DNA of 9,215 nt from Sphingomonas sp. CCH9-E2. Lineage in GTDB: Bacteria; Pseudomonadota; Alphaproteobacteria; Sphingomonadales; Sphingomonadaceae. Made by a program: the position numbers and the translations under genes. The stretch is taken from NCBI RefSeq assembly GCF_001557215.1, contig NZ_LSJM01000170.1, forward strand, positions 1 to 9,215. The letters are read 5' to 3'. The notes below the pieces were generated by a model. That model was not told the origin of the DNA, did not search any database, and saw only the letters and a list, made by a program, of their open reading frames with translations. This document shows positions 1 to 7,366 of this stretch, piece by piece; position 1 is the stretch's first letter; the number at the start of each line of letters is the position of its first letter.

Positions 1-443
1 GCCAGCGACGCGGCGAACGCATCGCCGTCAGCCGCGCCCGTCGCTTCGCCGGGAAGCGGAGCCGCTTCGGGCAAGTCGACGGGAAGCGTGGCGGCATCGA
101 CCGATTCGGTGATCGGCGCGGCGATCGGAGCAGCCGGCGTGCCGACTGCGATCCGGGCGGGAAGCGGCGCTTCGAGCGGGAGCGGCATCAGCCCCTCCGG
201 CATCCATGCCAGCAGCGCGTCATCCCTGTCGGTGTCGTCGCCCGCCGCCGCGCCATTGCCGGGGACCGGCAAATCCTTGCCGCCCCCGGCAACCGGCTTG
301 CCGGTCGCGGGCGCGAGGCCGGGCATCACGCAATCGAGCGCAAGCTTGAGATCGAAGCCACCGGCCACCGTCGCGGCAAAGGCGCGCGGCGCGATTCCGG
401 GCGGGGACAGAGTGATGGCGGTCGAGGCGAGCAGGTCGGTCAC
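1..443 (-). CDS. fliK: Flagellar hook-length control protein FliK, N-terminal part (runs off the window)
   Basis: FliK is the secreted ruler that measures hook length and switches the export gate from hook to filament substrates. Only about 147 N-terminal codons are present and the frame stays open to base 1. I chose the GTG at 443-441 because AAGGAG lies 11 nt upstream (complement of 455-460). The protein begins VTDLLASTAITLSPPGIAPR and is rich in Ala and Pro with acidic patches, as expected of the disordered FliK N-terminal half. The C-terminal domain that would prove the family is outside the window. The call rests mainly on position: it starts 27 nt after the fliJ stop on the same strand, where fliK follows fliJ in fliEFGHIJK-type operons. 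Another Pro/Ala-rich flagellar protein cannot be excluded. The frame itself is well supported by codon pattern and ribosome binding site. Confidence 0.72.
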   Translation of the reverse strand, partial: MTDLLASTAITLSPPGIAPRAFAATVAGGFDLKLALDCVMPGLAPATGKPVAGGGKDLPVPGNGAAAGDDTDRDDALLAWMPEGLMPLPLEAPLPARIAVGTPAAPIAAPITESVDAATLPVDLPEAAPLPGEATGAADGDAFAASL

Positions 444-470
444 GTCGGGCGAAACTCCTTCGCCCCGTGA

Positions 471-899
471 TCAGCAAGGATCGTGCCGTTTTCTCGGAAT
501 CGCCGGCATATCCTCCAGCGCGCGCATTGCGCGGCGCGCGGCATTGGCCTCGGCACGCTCGATCAGCTTCTCGATCGCGCTCTGGTCGCGCTTGGCTTCC
601 TGCGTCGCGCTGCGGGCATGGTCGAGCCCGCGCTGTGCATCAGCGACGCGGCGCTCGGCGGCAAAGGCCGACTGGTGCAAGCGTTCGCGATAATGGGCGG
701 CGGCGATCAGGCTGGTGGCGCTGCCAGGCAGCGGCGCGGGCGACGGCGCGACCCCCTGAGCCAGCGATTCGATTCGGGCACGCAGCGCCTGTTCGGCGGC
801 GACCTTCTCGCGCGCCGCAACCTCGCTCGCGCGCACCATGTCGAGCTGAAGCGTGCGGACGCGGTGCAGGCGGCCGAGCTTCTTCTGGTGCTTATCCAA
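471..899 (-). CDS. fliJ: Flagellar export chaperone/ATPase stalk protein FliJ
   Basis: FliJ is the coiled-coil stalk that sits in the FliI hexamer and links it to the FlhA export gate. The predicted 142-residue protein matches the usual length of about 147. It is almost entirely helical and charged: N-terminal KKLGRLHRVRTLQLDMVRA, a first helix to about residue 50, a short Pro-rich turn near 51-60 (APSPAPLPGS), then a second long helix rich in Ala, Arg and Glu to about 130. This antiparallel two-helix plan is typical of FliJ. The start is TTG at 899-897; an in-frame TGA lies immediately upstream, and the next ATG (residue 21) would remove the conserved N-terminal helix. The apparent Shine-Dalgarno belongs to the palindromic element that fills the gap to fliI. 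FliJ sequences are poorly conserved, so the call combines fold pattern and position between fliI and fliK. Confidence 0.9.
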   Translation of the reverse strand: MDKHQKKLGRLHRVRTLQLDMVRASEVAAREKVAAEQALRARIESLAQGVAPSPAPLPGSATSLIAAAHYRERLHQSAFAAERRVADAQRGLDHARSATQEAKRDQSAIEKLIERAEANAARRAMRALEDMPAIPRKRHDPC

Positions 900-923
900 T
901 CAATCCTCCCCGGCACGGGGAGG
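897..923 (-). promoter_or_regulatory. fliJ ribosome binding site inside a repeat hairpin, with TTG start
   Basis: Read on the minus strand, CGGGGAGG (complement of 905-912) lies 5 nt before the TTG start of fliJ and is the only Shine-Dalgarno candidate. It is also the 3' arm of a perfect 8-bp hairpin: CCTCCCCG (complement of 916-923), a 3-nt loop, then CGGGGAGG. The site therefore comes from the outer end of the palindromic element, not from ancestral leader sequence, and should be base-paired in the mRNA. The sequence is seen directly; the effect on translation is inferred. Confidence 0.6.
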
Positions 924-1029
924 TGGCAGCGCGCAGCGCTGACGGAGGGGGCCCTCCTTCAAGCGAAGCGCTTGCCTCGGGCCCCCTCCACCAGCTTCGC
1001 TGGTCCCCCTCCCCGTTCCGGGGAGGATT
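902..1029. repeat. Composite palindromic repeat (REP-like inverted pair) filling the fliI-fliJ gap
   Basis: A 128-bp element with inverted ends: AATCCTCCCC at 902-911 and GGGGAGGATT at 1020-1029, complementary well beyond these ten bases with few mismatches. It contains five hairpins: CCTCCCCG/CGGGGAGG (905-923), CAGCGC/GCGCTG (927-941), a central CAAGCG/CGCTTG (960-974), ACCAGC/GCTGGT (990-1004) and CCTCCCCG/CGGGGAGG (1008-1026). GGGGGCCC and GGGCCCCC on either side of the central hairpin could pair as well. It has no coding capacity of its own. It leaves only 9 nt to the fliI stop and 2 nt to the fliJ start, and no target-site duplication is visible. A related copy begins at 9163. It resembles dispersed REP/BIME-type repeats; the sphingomonad association is from memory, not from a search. 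Confidence 0.85.
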
Positions 1030-1038
1030 TTGGGCGCC

Positions 1039-2367
1039 TCACGCATCCCCGAACACGCCGACCAGTTCGGTCACCGCTTCGTCGAGGCTGACCGTCTCGT
1101 CATAGGGCTGGCGGATATAGTCGAGCACGGTGTCGTGACAGGCGATGGCCGCGTCGATCTGGGCGTCCGCACCGGCGCGATAGGCGCCCATCAGGACGAG
1201 ATCACGATTCTCCTCGTACGTGGCCAGGTGACGGCGCAGCACGCGTGCGGCGGCGACATGCTCCCTGGTCGCGATATCGGTCATCACACGGCTGACCGAT
1301 GGGCCAAGGTCGATCGCGGGATAGACGCCGCGTTCGGCGAGCGCTCGGCTGAGCACGATATGGCCGTCGAGGATCGAGCGGGCGCTATCGACGACGGGGT
1401 CGTTGCCGTCATCGCCATCGGCGAGCACGGTATAGATCGCGGTGATCGACCCGCCGGTGTGCACATCGGTCCCGGCGCGCTCGATCAGGCTGGGCAGCAT
1501 GGCGATGGCGCTGGGCGGATAGCCGCGCGCGCTGGCCGGTTCGCCGAGCGCCAGGCCGATCTCGCGCCCGGCATGCGCAACGCGGGTGAGCGAATCCATG
1601 ATCAGCAGCACTTTCTTGCCCTCGTCGCGAAAGGCTTCGGCGATGGCGGTGGCGCGCAACGCGCCGCGAATCCGCAGCACGGGGGAGTGGTTGGCGGGAA
1701 CCGCGACGACCACGGAACGCGCGCGGGCAGCCCCAGCAACCTTGGTCTCGAGAAAGTCGGACACTTCGCGCGAGCGTTCGCCGATCAGGCCGATGACGAT
1801 AACGTCGGCCTTGGCGGCGCGGACCATCATGCCGAGCAGCACCGATTTGCCGACGCCCGATCCGGCCATGATGCCGACGCGCTGACCCTGACCGATGGTC
1901 AGCAGGCCGTTGATCGCGCGCACCCCGACATCGAGCGGCTGCAGCACGCGGCCGCGGTCGAGCGGCGACTGGATCTTGCCCGCAAGCGGCCATTTACCCG
2001 CGCCGCGAATCGGGCCGAGCCCGTCGATCGGCTTGCCCGCGCCATCGACCACGCGGCCCAGCATCGCCGCGCCGACCTCGGCCTCGCCGGGCGGGCCGAC
2101 CGGGCGGACGGGGGCGTTGGGGAGCAATGCGGCGGGACCGCCCAGGTTCATCAGCAAGGTCTTGCCGCCGCGAAAGCCGATCACCTCAGCCTCGACGCGA
2201 TGCTCACCGGTCCCGATCGCACAGACCGTCCCCACGGGCAGCGAGAGGCCGACCGCCTCCATCAGCAGCCCGTCATAGGAGGACAGGCGGCCCGAGACCT
2301 TGGGCTGGGGCCGGAAACCGCCGCGGGCGAGGCCGTCGAGATAGTCCGCCGTGAAATCGTTGAACAT
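1039..2367 (-). CDS. fliI: Flagellum-specific ATPase FliI
   Basis: FliI is the cytoplasmic F1-beta-like ATPase of the flagellar type III export apparatus; with FliH and FliJ it helps unload and deliver substrates to the export gate. The predicted 442-residue protein is close to the enteric length of about 456. The N-terminal beta-barrel covers roughly residues 1-95. The Walker A motif AGSGVGKS is at 168-175, the catalytic-glutamate motif GER follows near 196-198, Walker B is LLIMDS at 254-259, and the F-type ATPase signature PAIDLGPSVS is at 350-359. The C-terminal helical domain is complete. The ATG at 2367 is 6 nt after the fliH stop, with a GAGG ribosome binding site overlapping the fliH end. 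All catalytic motifs are intact, so an active enzyme is expected. The GER and YPP motifs separate it from housekeeping F1 subunits, and the flagellar context separates it from SctN/Rho-like relatives. Confidence 0.98.
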   Translation of the reverse strand: MFNDFTADYLDGLARGGFRPQPKVSGRLSSYDGLLMEAVGLSLPVGTVCAIGTGEHRVEAEVIGFRGGKTLLMNLGGPAALLPNAPVRPVGPPGEAEVGAAMLGRVVDGAGKPIDGLGPIRGAGKWPLAGKIQSPLDRGRVLQPLDVGVRAINGLLTIGQGQRVGIMAGSGVGKSVLLGMMVRAAKADVIVIGLIGERSREVSDFLETKVAGAARARSVVVAVPANHSPVLRIRGALRATAIAEAFRDEGKKVLLIMDSLTRVAHAGREIGLALGEPASARGYPPSAIAMLPSLIERAGTDVHTGGSITAIYTVLADGDDGNDPVVDSARSILDGHIVLSRALAERGVYPAIDLGPSVSRVMTDIATREHVAAARVLRRHLATYEENRDLVLMGAYRAGADAQIDAAIACHDTVLDYIRQPYDETVSLDEAVTELVGVFGDA

Positions 2368-2373
2368 GCGCCC

Positions 2374-3078
2374 TCAGATCGCGGGAGGTATCGGCACGCG
2401 GTCGATCGCCTGCGCCAGTTGTTCGAGCCACAGGTCCGGCCCGTCCTCGACGATGGTCGAAGCGCTTTCGATGACGAAGGCGCCGCGCTTGAGCGTCGCG
2501 TCGCCGACCGGGAAAATCGTCTTGGGCAGATGATCCTGGACCAGGGCGACATCGTCGGGATGCAGCCGCAGCATGGCCGATTCGGCGCTGTCGGCGAGCA
2601 GGTCGGTCGCCGCTTCGATCCGTGCCGCCAGCACATCGGGTGCGATCCCGGCCTCACCGATCATGCGGGTGACGAGGTGCAGGACGGTCTGACGCAGATG
2701 CCCGGCCATGCGCGCGCGATCGAAATGCGCGCCGCGTGCGAGGGCGTCGCTGACCTGGGTGAGCAATGCCGTTTGCGCCGCCATTGCCGCATCGGCCTCG
2801 GCGCGACCGGCGGCGAGTCCCTCGGCATAACCGGCCGCGCGGGCGGCGGCGACCGGATCGACGAACGGCGCGGGCTCGGCCGCCTTGTCCGCCTCGAACA
2901 TGTCCCAGCCCTGGGTCGATTTGTGTCCCGGTGCCTCGGGCGCGAAATGGCGCGGCGTGGCGGGCGGGCGCGGCGCGATGGCGCGCGCGGCAAAGCCGTC
3001 GGGCGGGGCAAAGGCGCGCTTGAGCGCGTCGGCGATGCCGTCGCTGCGTGCGGCGAGGCCAGGGACGAAGTTAGACAT
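2374..3078 (-). CDS. fliH: Flagellar assembly protein FliH (ATPase stator/regulator)
   Basis: FliH dimerises, binds the N-terminus of FliI, restrains its ATPase activity and docks it at the C-ring through FliN. The predicted 234-residue protein is of normal length. Residues 1-75 are low-complexity and rich in Ala and Pro. A GxxxG pair (G83, G87, G91 in GYAEGLAAGRAEADAA) begins the long helix, a hallmark of FliH and related stator stalks. The C-terminal domain contains LRLHPDDVALVQDHL, then a GD-x(3)-KRGAFVIES segment and VEDGPDLWLEQL near the end, the region that holds FliI in the family. The start ATG lies within the last codons of fliG, giving an 8-nt overlap (3071-3078) that suggests translational coupling. 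It ends 6 nt before fliI. Confidence 0.95.
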   Translation of the reverse strand: MSNFVPGLAARSDGIADALKRAFAPPDGFAARAIAPRPPATPRHFAPEAPGHKSTQGWDMFEADKAAEPAPFVDPVAAARAAGYAEGLAAGRAEADAAMAAQTALLTQVSDALARGAHFDRARMAGHLRQTVLHLVTRMIGEAGIAPDVLAARIEAATDLLADSAESAMLRLHPDDVALVQDHLPKTIFPVGDATLKRGAFVIESASTIVEDGPDLWLEQLAQAIDRVPIPPAI

Positions 3079-4081
3079 AATCGTCGTCTCCGCCGCCGCC
3101 CGGCATGGTGATCGTGCCGTCCTTCACCAGCTGACGCGCCGTGGCGATCATCGCCTTTTGCGCGTCGAGCACTTCGGCCATCTTCATCGGGCCGCGTGCT
3201 TCCAGCTCGTCGCGGATCGTATCGGCCGCGCGGCTCGACATGCAGGCCAGGAAGCGCGTGCGCGCCGCCTCATCCACGCCCTTGAGGCTGCGGACCAGCA
3301 CGTCGCTGTCGACGTTGCGCAGCAGGGTACCCATATTCTTGTCGTCGAGCTCGAGCAGATTGTCGAAGACGAACATCGCCTCCTCGATCGCGCGGGCGAT
3401 CTCGCGGTCGATCTTGGCGAGCTTGGGCATCACCTTCTGCTCGGTGATCTTGCGCGCCGAGGACATGATCTTCGCCGCCTCGCGCGCGCCGCCCATCTGG
3501 ACGCCGGCGACGCGTTTCGGCTGGCCGCTATGGCGTTCGAGCACCTGGGTCAGCGTTGCGATGGCGTCCGGCGTGACCGGGCCGAGCCGCGCGACGCGGC
3601 GCAGCACCTGCGGCTGATTCGCCTCGGGCAGCATTTCCAGCACCTGCGCCGCGACGGCGGGATCGAGATGCGCGAGCAGCACGGCCGCGATCTGCGGATG
3701 TTCATCCTCCAGCATCCCGGCAATCTCGGTCGCGTCCATCCAGGCGAGCGCGCTGATCGATTCGGCGGGTTCGGGCGGCAGGATGCTGGCGAGCACCGTC
3801 CCCGCCCGCTCCGGCCCCAGCGCCTTGGTCACCACCGTTTCGAGCTTGGGTCGCGGATCGAACTGGATCGCGCTGCGCTCCTGCGCGCGGCCGGTGAAGT
3901 CATCCAGGACCTGCGCCATTTCCCATTCGCTGACATCGGCCACGGCCATCATCGCGCTGCCAAGCTGACGTACCTCATCGGGATCGAGCTTTTGCAGGAT
4001 CGCTGCGGCCTCTTCGTCGCCGACCACCATCATCAACACGGCGGCGCGTTCGACCCCGGTAAAACGGCGCGGAGCGTTCAT
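3071..4081 (-). CDS. fliG: Flagellar motor switch protein FliG
   Basis: FliG forms the rotor ring that joins the FliF MS-ring to FliM and interacts with the MotA stator to generate torque. The predicted 336 residues compare with 331 in enteric bacteria. The N-terminal FliF-binding domain covers about 1-100. EHPQ at 127-130 is the armadillo-type FliM-binding motif, a GG hinge lies at 197-198, and MFVFDNL at 236-242 is the MFxF segment. Aligned by eye with the E. coli torque helix, the charged residues are all retained in kind: K267, R284, D291, E292 and K300. The tail GGGGDDDYV resembles the enteric tail. The ATG is one base after the fliF stop, with GGAGG 9 nt upstream inside fliF; the 3' end overlaps fliH by 8 nt. 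The retained charges suggest a conventional rotor-stator interface. Confidence 0.98.
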   Translation of the reverse strand: MNAPRRFTGVERAAVLMMVVGDEEAAAILQKLDPDEVRQLGSAMMAVADVSEWEMAQVLDDFTGRAQERSAIQFDPRPKLETVVTKALGPERAGTVLASILPPEPAESISALAWMDATEIAGMLEDEHPQIAAVLLAHLDPAVAAQVLEMLPEANQPQVLRRVARLGPVTPDAIATLTQVLERHSGQPKRVAGVQMGGAREAAKIMSSARKITEQKVMPKLAKIDREIARAIEEAMFVFDNLLELDDKNMGTLLRNVDSDVLVRSLKGVDEAARTRFLACMSSRAADTIRDELEARGPMKMAEVLDAQKAMIATARQLVKDGTITMPGGGGDDDYV

Positions 4082-4082
4082 C

Positions 4083-5735
4083 TCACTGGCCCTCCGTGCG
4101 GATCATGTCGCGCACGGCGAGCGCGGCGCGCGCCGGATTCTCCCGCGTGAAATCGCGCACCAATCCGACCCGGTCGCCGAGCGACAGGCCCGACCCGGTC
4201 AGCATCTGCGGGCTGACCGGCGTTGGCAGCTGCACGCCATCGGCGGCACCCATCGGCGCCCCGGTGGCACGCGCATCGTCGCGGCGGCGCATGAGGGCGC
4301 GGGCGAGCGGGCGCACGCCGAGCAGCAGGACGAGCAGCGCGATCACCAGCGCGGTGACATTGCGCGCGACCATCGCGAACCATGGCGTTTCGTAGAAGGG
4401 GATGCCCTCCGCCTCGGCCGCAGCGTTGGTGCTGAACTTGCGGCTCACCACGGTGACCTGGTCCTGGCGCTCGGCCTTATAGCCGACTGCGGCCTTGACC
4501 AGTTCGTCGATCTGGCGGATCTCGACCTGCCCGCGCGGCTTGCCCGGCTCCTCGCGCAGCAGCACCGCGACGGACAGGCGCTTGATGCTGCCCGGCATGT
4601 TGCGGGTCACCGAAACTTCGCGGCCGTTGCTGTAGGTGCGGGTAAAGCTGTCGCTCTGCTTCATGCCCGGCGCGGCGACCGGCGTCGCGGGCTGACCAGC
4701 CTGACCGGGGGCAGCCGGGGCCGGCGTCGCGACGGTGCTCGGCGCCGGGGGCGCGTTGGACAGGGCACCGGGAATACCACCGGGCGCACCTGCTGCATCG
4801 CGCGGCGCACCGGTCCAGTTGCCCTGTTCGGCACGGACCACCGTGCCTTCCTTGTCATAGCTTTCGCGCGTTGCCTGGCTTTCGTCGAGATCAACCTCGG
4901 CCTGCACCTCGGCGCTGAAATTGCCGGCACCCAGCAGCGGGGTGAGCAGCGTCACCAGCTGTTGCCGCACCTTGTCCTCGACCCGGTTCTGGAAATCGAT
5001 CCGCGCGTCGCCCGCGCTCGCTTCCTGACCGGATTTGCTGAGCAGTTCGCCCAGCTGATCGACGATGGTCACTGCATCGGGTTTCATCCCCGGCACCGAC
5101 GAGGCGACGAGGTTGACGATCGAGCGGACCTGCGCGTCGCTGAGCGTGCGGCCGGGCTGGAGCTTGACGATCACCGATGCGCTGGGCTCGGCCTTGTCGC
5201 GCACGAACACGCTGGCTTCGGGGGTGGCGAGATGCACCCGCGCCTCGGCCACCGTGTCGATCGCACCGATCGAGCGAGCAAGCTCGGTCTCGCGCGCCTG
5301 GCGCAGCCGCTCCCCCTCGACCGCGCGGCTCGCGCCCATCGGCATATTGTCGAGCAGGGCATAGCCGCCCGGTGCCGCCTTGGGCAGATCCTGCCCGGCG
5401 AGCAGCATGCGCGCCTTGTGATAATCGTCCTCGGCAACGGTAATCGATCCCGACCCGTCAATGCCGTTGGCGATGCTCGCGGCGTCGAGCGCCTGCGCCA
5501 CCGCCGCCTTGTCGCTTTCGGGCAGATTGGCGAACAACACGCGCTGCGGCGGGGTCGACAGCATCACCCAGGCCAGCGCGGCAGCGCCGATCAGGCCGAG
5601 CATGAAGATCAGCGGCAGGCTGCGTTTGACCGCGGGCTGGACGAACAGCGCGCCCATCTGCTTGAGGGGGTTGGCCATGCCGCCGCCGCTGGTGGCGGGG
5701 GCAGGGGCGTCGGTGGTGGCGATGGCGTTGCTCAT
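4083..5735 (-). CDS. fliF: Flagellar MS-ring protein FliF
   Basis: FliF assembles the inner-membrane MS-ring that houses the export gate and anchors the rotor. The predicted 550 residues match the enteric length of about 552. A cytoplasmic N-terminus is followed by a first membrane helix at about 40-60 (LPLIFMLGLIGAAALAWVML). The large periplasmic part holds the ring-building motifs, with AGQDLPKAAPGGYALLDNMPMG-like text at 113-134 and RVHLATPEASVFVRD at 166-180. A Pro/Ala-rich linker at about 310-358 corresponds to the variable loop in the beta-collar region. A second membrane helix lies at about 457-475, and the C-terminal FliG-binding tail is DRVGLVRDFTRENP and following residues. The start ATG is 5 nt after the fliE stop; I see no strong ribosome binding site, so coupling to fliE is likely. 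An internal ATG at residue 20 (MANPLKQMGAL) is a possible alternative start. Confidence 0.98.
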   Translation of the reverse strand: MSNAIATTDAPAPATSGGGMANPLKQMGALFVQPAVKRSLPLIFMLGLIGAAALAWVMLSTPPQRVLFANLPESDKAAVAQALDAASIANGIDGSGSITVAEDDYHKARMLLAGQDLPKAAPGGYALLDNMPMGASRAVEGERLRQARETELARSIGAIDTVAEARVHLATPEASVFVRDKAEPSASVIVKLQPGRTLSDAQVRSIVNLVASSVPGMKPDAVTIVDQLGELLSKSGQEASAGDARIDFQNRVEDKVRQQLVTLLTPLLGAGNFSAEVQAEVDLDESQATRESYDKEGTVVRAEQGNWTGAPRDAAGAPGGIPGALSNAPPAPSTVATPAPAAPGQAGQPATPVAAPGMKQSDSFTRTYSNGREVSVTRNMPGSIKRLSVAVLLREEPGKPRGQVEIRQIDELVKAAVGYKAERQDQVTVVSRKFSTNAAAEAEGIPFYETPWFAMVARNVTALVIALLVLLLGVRPLARALMRRRDDARATGAPMGAADGVQLPTPVSPQMLTGSGLSLGDRVGLVRDFTRENPARAALAVRDMIRTEGQ

Positions 5736-5740
5736 GGCGA

Positions 5741-6112
5741 TCAGACCGGCATGCTCATGATGTCACGATAGGCGGTCAGCAGCTTGTTCCTGACCTGCAG
5801 CGTCGCTTCGAACCCGACCGACGCCTCCTGGCGGGCGAGCATCACCTTGGCGATGTCGACCGTTTCGCCGCGTTCATAGGCGGCGGAGAGTTCGCTGGCC
5901 CGGCTCTGCGCGCCGTTCACGTTCGCGACCGCCTGCTGCATCGTGTCGATGAAGCTGGACGGGCCGGCGGGCTGGGCGCCCGGCGACGACACCGGTGCCG
6001 CAGCACCGCTGGTCGCGCGCTGCAGCGCTTCGTTGCGTTCGAGGATCTGGGCGCGCAGCTGCATCACCCGGTCGACGCCACCCGCGCCGCCCACTCCGCC
6101 GATCCCGCTCAT
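5741..6112 (-). CDS. fliE: Flagellar hook-basal body protein FliE
   Basis: FliE is the small secreted adaptor that joins the MS-ring and export gate to the proximal rod. The predicted 123 residues slightly exceed the usual 104 or so because of a Gly-rich N-terminus (SGIGGVGGAGG). The diagnostic C-terminal region is intact: SSFIDTMQQAVANVNGAQ, then VMLARQEASVGFEATLQVRN and a final LLTAYRDIMSMPV. The ATG overlaps the stop of the upstream activator as ATGA (4-nt overlap, 6109-6112), and a strong GGAGG lies 8 nt upstream of the start within the activator gene. Both features tie fliE translation to the regulator. Gene order activator-fliE-fliF matches the class II region of gammaproteobacterial polar flagella. 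Confidence 0.97.
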   Translation of the reverse strand: MSGIGGVGGAGGVDRVMQLRAQILERNEALQRATSGAAAPVSSPGAQPAGPSSFIDTMQQAVANVNGAQSRASELSAAYERGETVDIAKVMLARQEASVGFEATLQVRNKLLTAYRDIMSMPV

Positions 6113-7359
6113 GCGCTAATCCTCCGGACAAGGTCCTCGCCCTGCTCGCGCGCCTTGGCGAGGCGGTAGCGCAGCGTGCGTTCGGAAATGCCGAGCCGCT
6201 TCGCGGTCTCAATCCGGCTGCCGCCGCACGCCGCCAGCGTCTCGCGGATCGCGGCGAATTCGCTGAGCTGGACGATATTGCTGAGCTGACCCGTCTCGAC
6301 CGCGACCGCTGCGGGCATCGCCGGGCGATCGAAAATCAGGTGATCCGGGGTGATCGCATCGCCCATGCACAGCAGCAGCGCGCGCTGGATGACATTCTCG
6401 AGCTCGCGGACATTGCCCGGCCAGTCATGCGCCTGAAGCACGGCGAGTGCTTCACGCGTCACCCAGGGCAGCCGCGCGTGGCCGGCGCTGTGACGCAGGA
6501 CCATCGCCGCGGCAAGCGCGGCGATATCGCCGGGGCGCGCAGCCAGTTGCTTGGTCGACAGCGGGAAGACCGAGAGGCGGTAGTAAAGGTCGGCGCGGAA
6601 GCGGCCTTCCATCACCTCGGCCTGAAGGTCGCGGTTGGCGCAGGCGATGACGCGCACGTCGATCTTTTCAGCAGCGGTCGCGCCAATCGGCACCACCTCA
6701 CGCTCCTGCAGCGCGCGCAGGAGCTTGGCCTGAAGCGCGAGCGGCATTTCGGCGACTTCGTCGAGCAGCAAAGTGCCGCCATTGGCGGCGCGGAAAAAGC
6801 CTTCGCCCGCGGCATTGGCACCGGTGAACGCACCCTTCTGGTGCCCGAACAGCAACGCTTCGAGCATGGTTTCGGGCAACGCCGCGCAATTGACCGCGAT
6901 GAACGGGCCGTCGCGGCGGGTGGAGCCGTTGTGGATCGCCTTGGCCAGCACCTCCTTGCCGGTGCCGGTCGGGCCGTTGATCAGCACGGTGATGTCGGCG
7001 GCGGCAACGCGCTCGGCCAGCGCGTAGAGCGCGAGGCTTTCGGGATCGGCCGCGACCGGGGCATGCGCGCCGCGCAGCATCGCGCTGGCAAAGCCGGCCG
7101 CGACTGCGGCATCGTCCGCGCCATAGGACAGGCGGGCGGGATTGCCGTCATGGAACGGGATCGCCGCGACCGGCCCCTCGGCCAGCACCAGCGTGCGGGC
7201 GGAGACCGGGGGCGCTTCGCCCTCGACGATCATGAACAGGTCGCCCGGCATCGGCTTCACCTTGTCGGCGGCACCGATGGTGAACCCCTGCGAGCGCAGC
7301 GCCGAAACCAGCGCATAATTCTGGCGAAGGACTGCGGCCGACGGAAAGATGGTCTGCAT
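6109..7359 (-). CDS. Sigma-54-dependent Fis-family activator of flagellar genes (FlbD/FleQ/FlrC class)
   Basis: An AAA+ enhancer-binding protein that would remodel sigma-54 RNA polymerase at flagellar promoters. I chose the ATG at 7359 (MQTIFPSAAVL, 416 residues) because AGGGGG lies 7 nt upstream; a start 20 codons earlier has no such site. The AAA+ core is complete: Walker A GPTGTGKE at 129-136 (Pro where most relatives have Glu), the sigma-54 contact loop GAFTGA at 176-181, Walker B GGTLLLDE at 194-201, the arginine-finger region FRADLYYRL at 254-262 and GNVREL at 315-320. A Fis-type helix-turn-helix (IETAKRLGISERTLRYRL) spans about 383-400. The first 110 residues are short and show no obvious receiver acid pocket or phosphoacceptor Asp, as in FleQ- and FlbD-type proteins. 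It is the first gene of the fli operon, overlaps fliE by 4 nt and probably regulates it. Confidence 0.93.
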   Translation of the reverse strand: MQTIFPSAAVLRQNYALVSALRSQGFTIGAADKVKPMPGDLFMIVEGEAPPVSARTLVLAEGPVAAIPFHDGNPARLSYGADDAAVAAGFASAMLRGAHAPVAADPESLALYALAERVAAADITVLINGPTGTGKEVLAKAIHNGSTRRDGPFIAVNCAALPETMLEALLFGHQKGAFTGANAAGEGFFRAANGGTLLLDEVAEMPLALQAKLLRALQEREVVPIGATAAEKIDVRVIACANRDLQAEVMEGRFRADLYYRLSVFPLSTKQLAARPGDIAALAAAMVLRHSAGHARLPWVTREALAVLQAHDWPGNVRELENVIQRALLLCMGDAITPDHLIFDRPAMPAAVAVETGQLSNIVQLSEFAAIRETLAACGGSRIETAKRLGISERTLRYRLAKAREQGEDLVRRISA

Positions 7360-7366
7360 TCGAGAA

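Noticed and set aside
902..1029. CRISPR array or insertion sequence
   Set aside because: There are no regularly spaced direct repeats with unique spacers, no transposase frame and no target-site duplication; the element is a set of hairpins with inverted ends.
902..1029. Operon-ending intrinsic terminator after fliI
   Set aside because: The hairpins are strong, but on the minus strand none is followed by a run of T residues, and fliJ and fliK follow on the same strand. Partial attenuation remains possible.
1030..3111. A 693-codon open frame on the plus strand
   Set aside because: It lies opposite fliI and fliH, whose motifs are certain. High GC and the codon bias of the real genes keep the complementary frame free of stops; its translation is rich in His, Asp and Arg as expected of such shadows.
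2885..4150. A 421-codon plus-strand frame opposite fliG and part of fliH
   Set aside because: Composition is typical of a complementary shadow, there is no ribosome binding site, and the minus strand carries complete FliG with EHPQ and torque-helix residues.
4962..5771. A 269-codon plus-strand frame opposite fliF
   Set aside because: Antisense shadow of a full-length FliF; no recognisable domain and rich in His, Arg and Gly.
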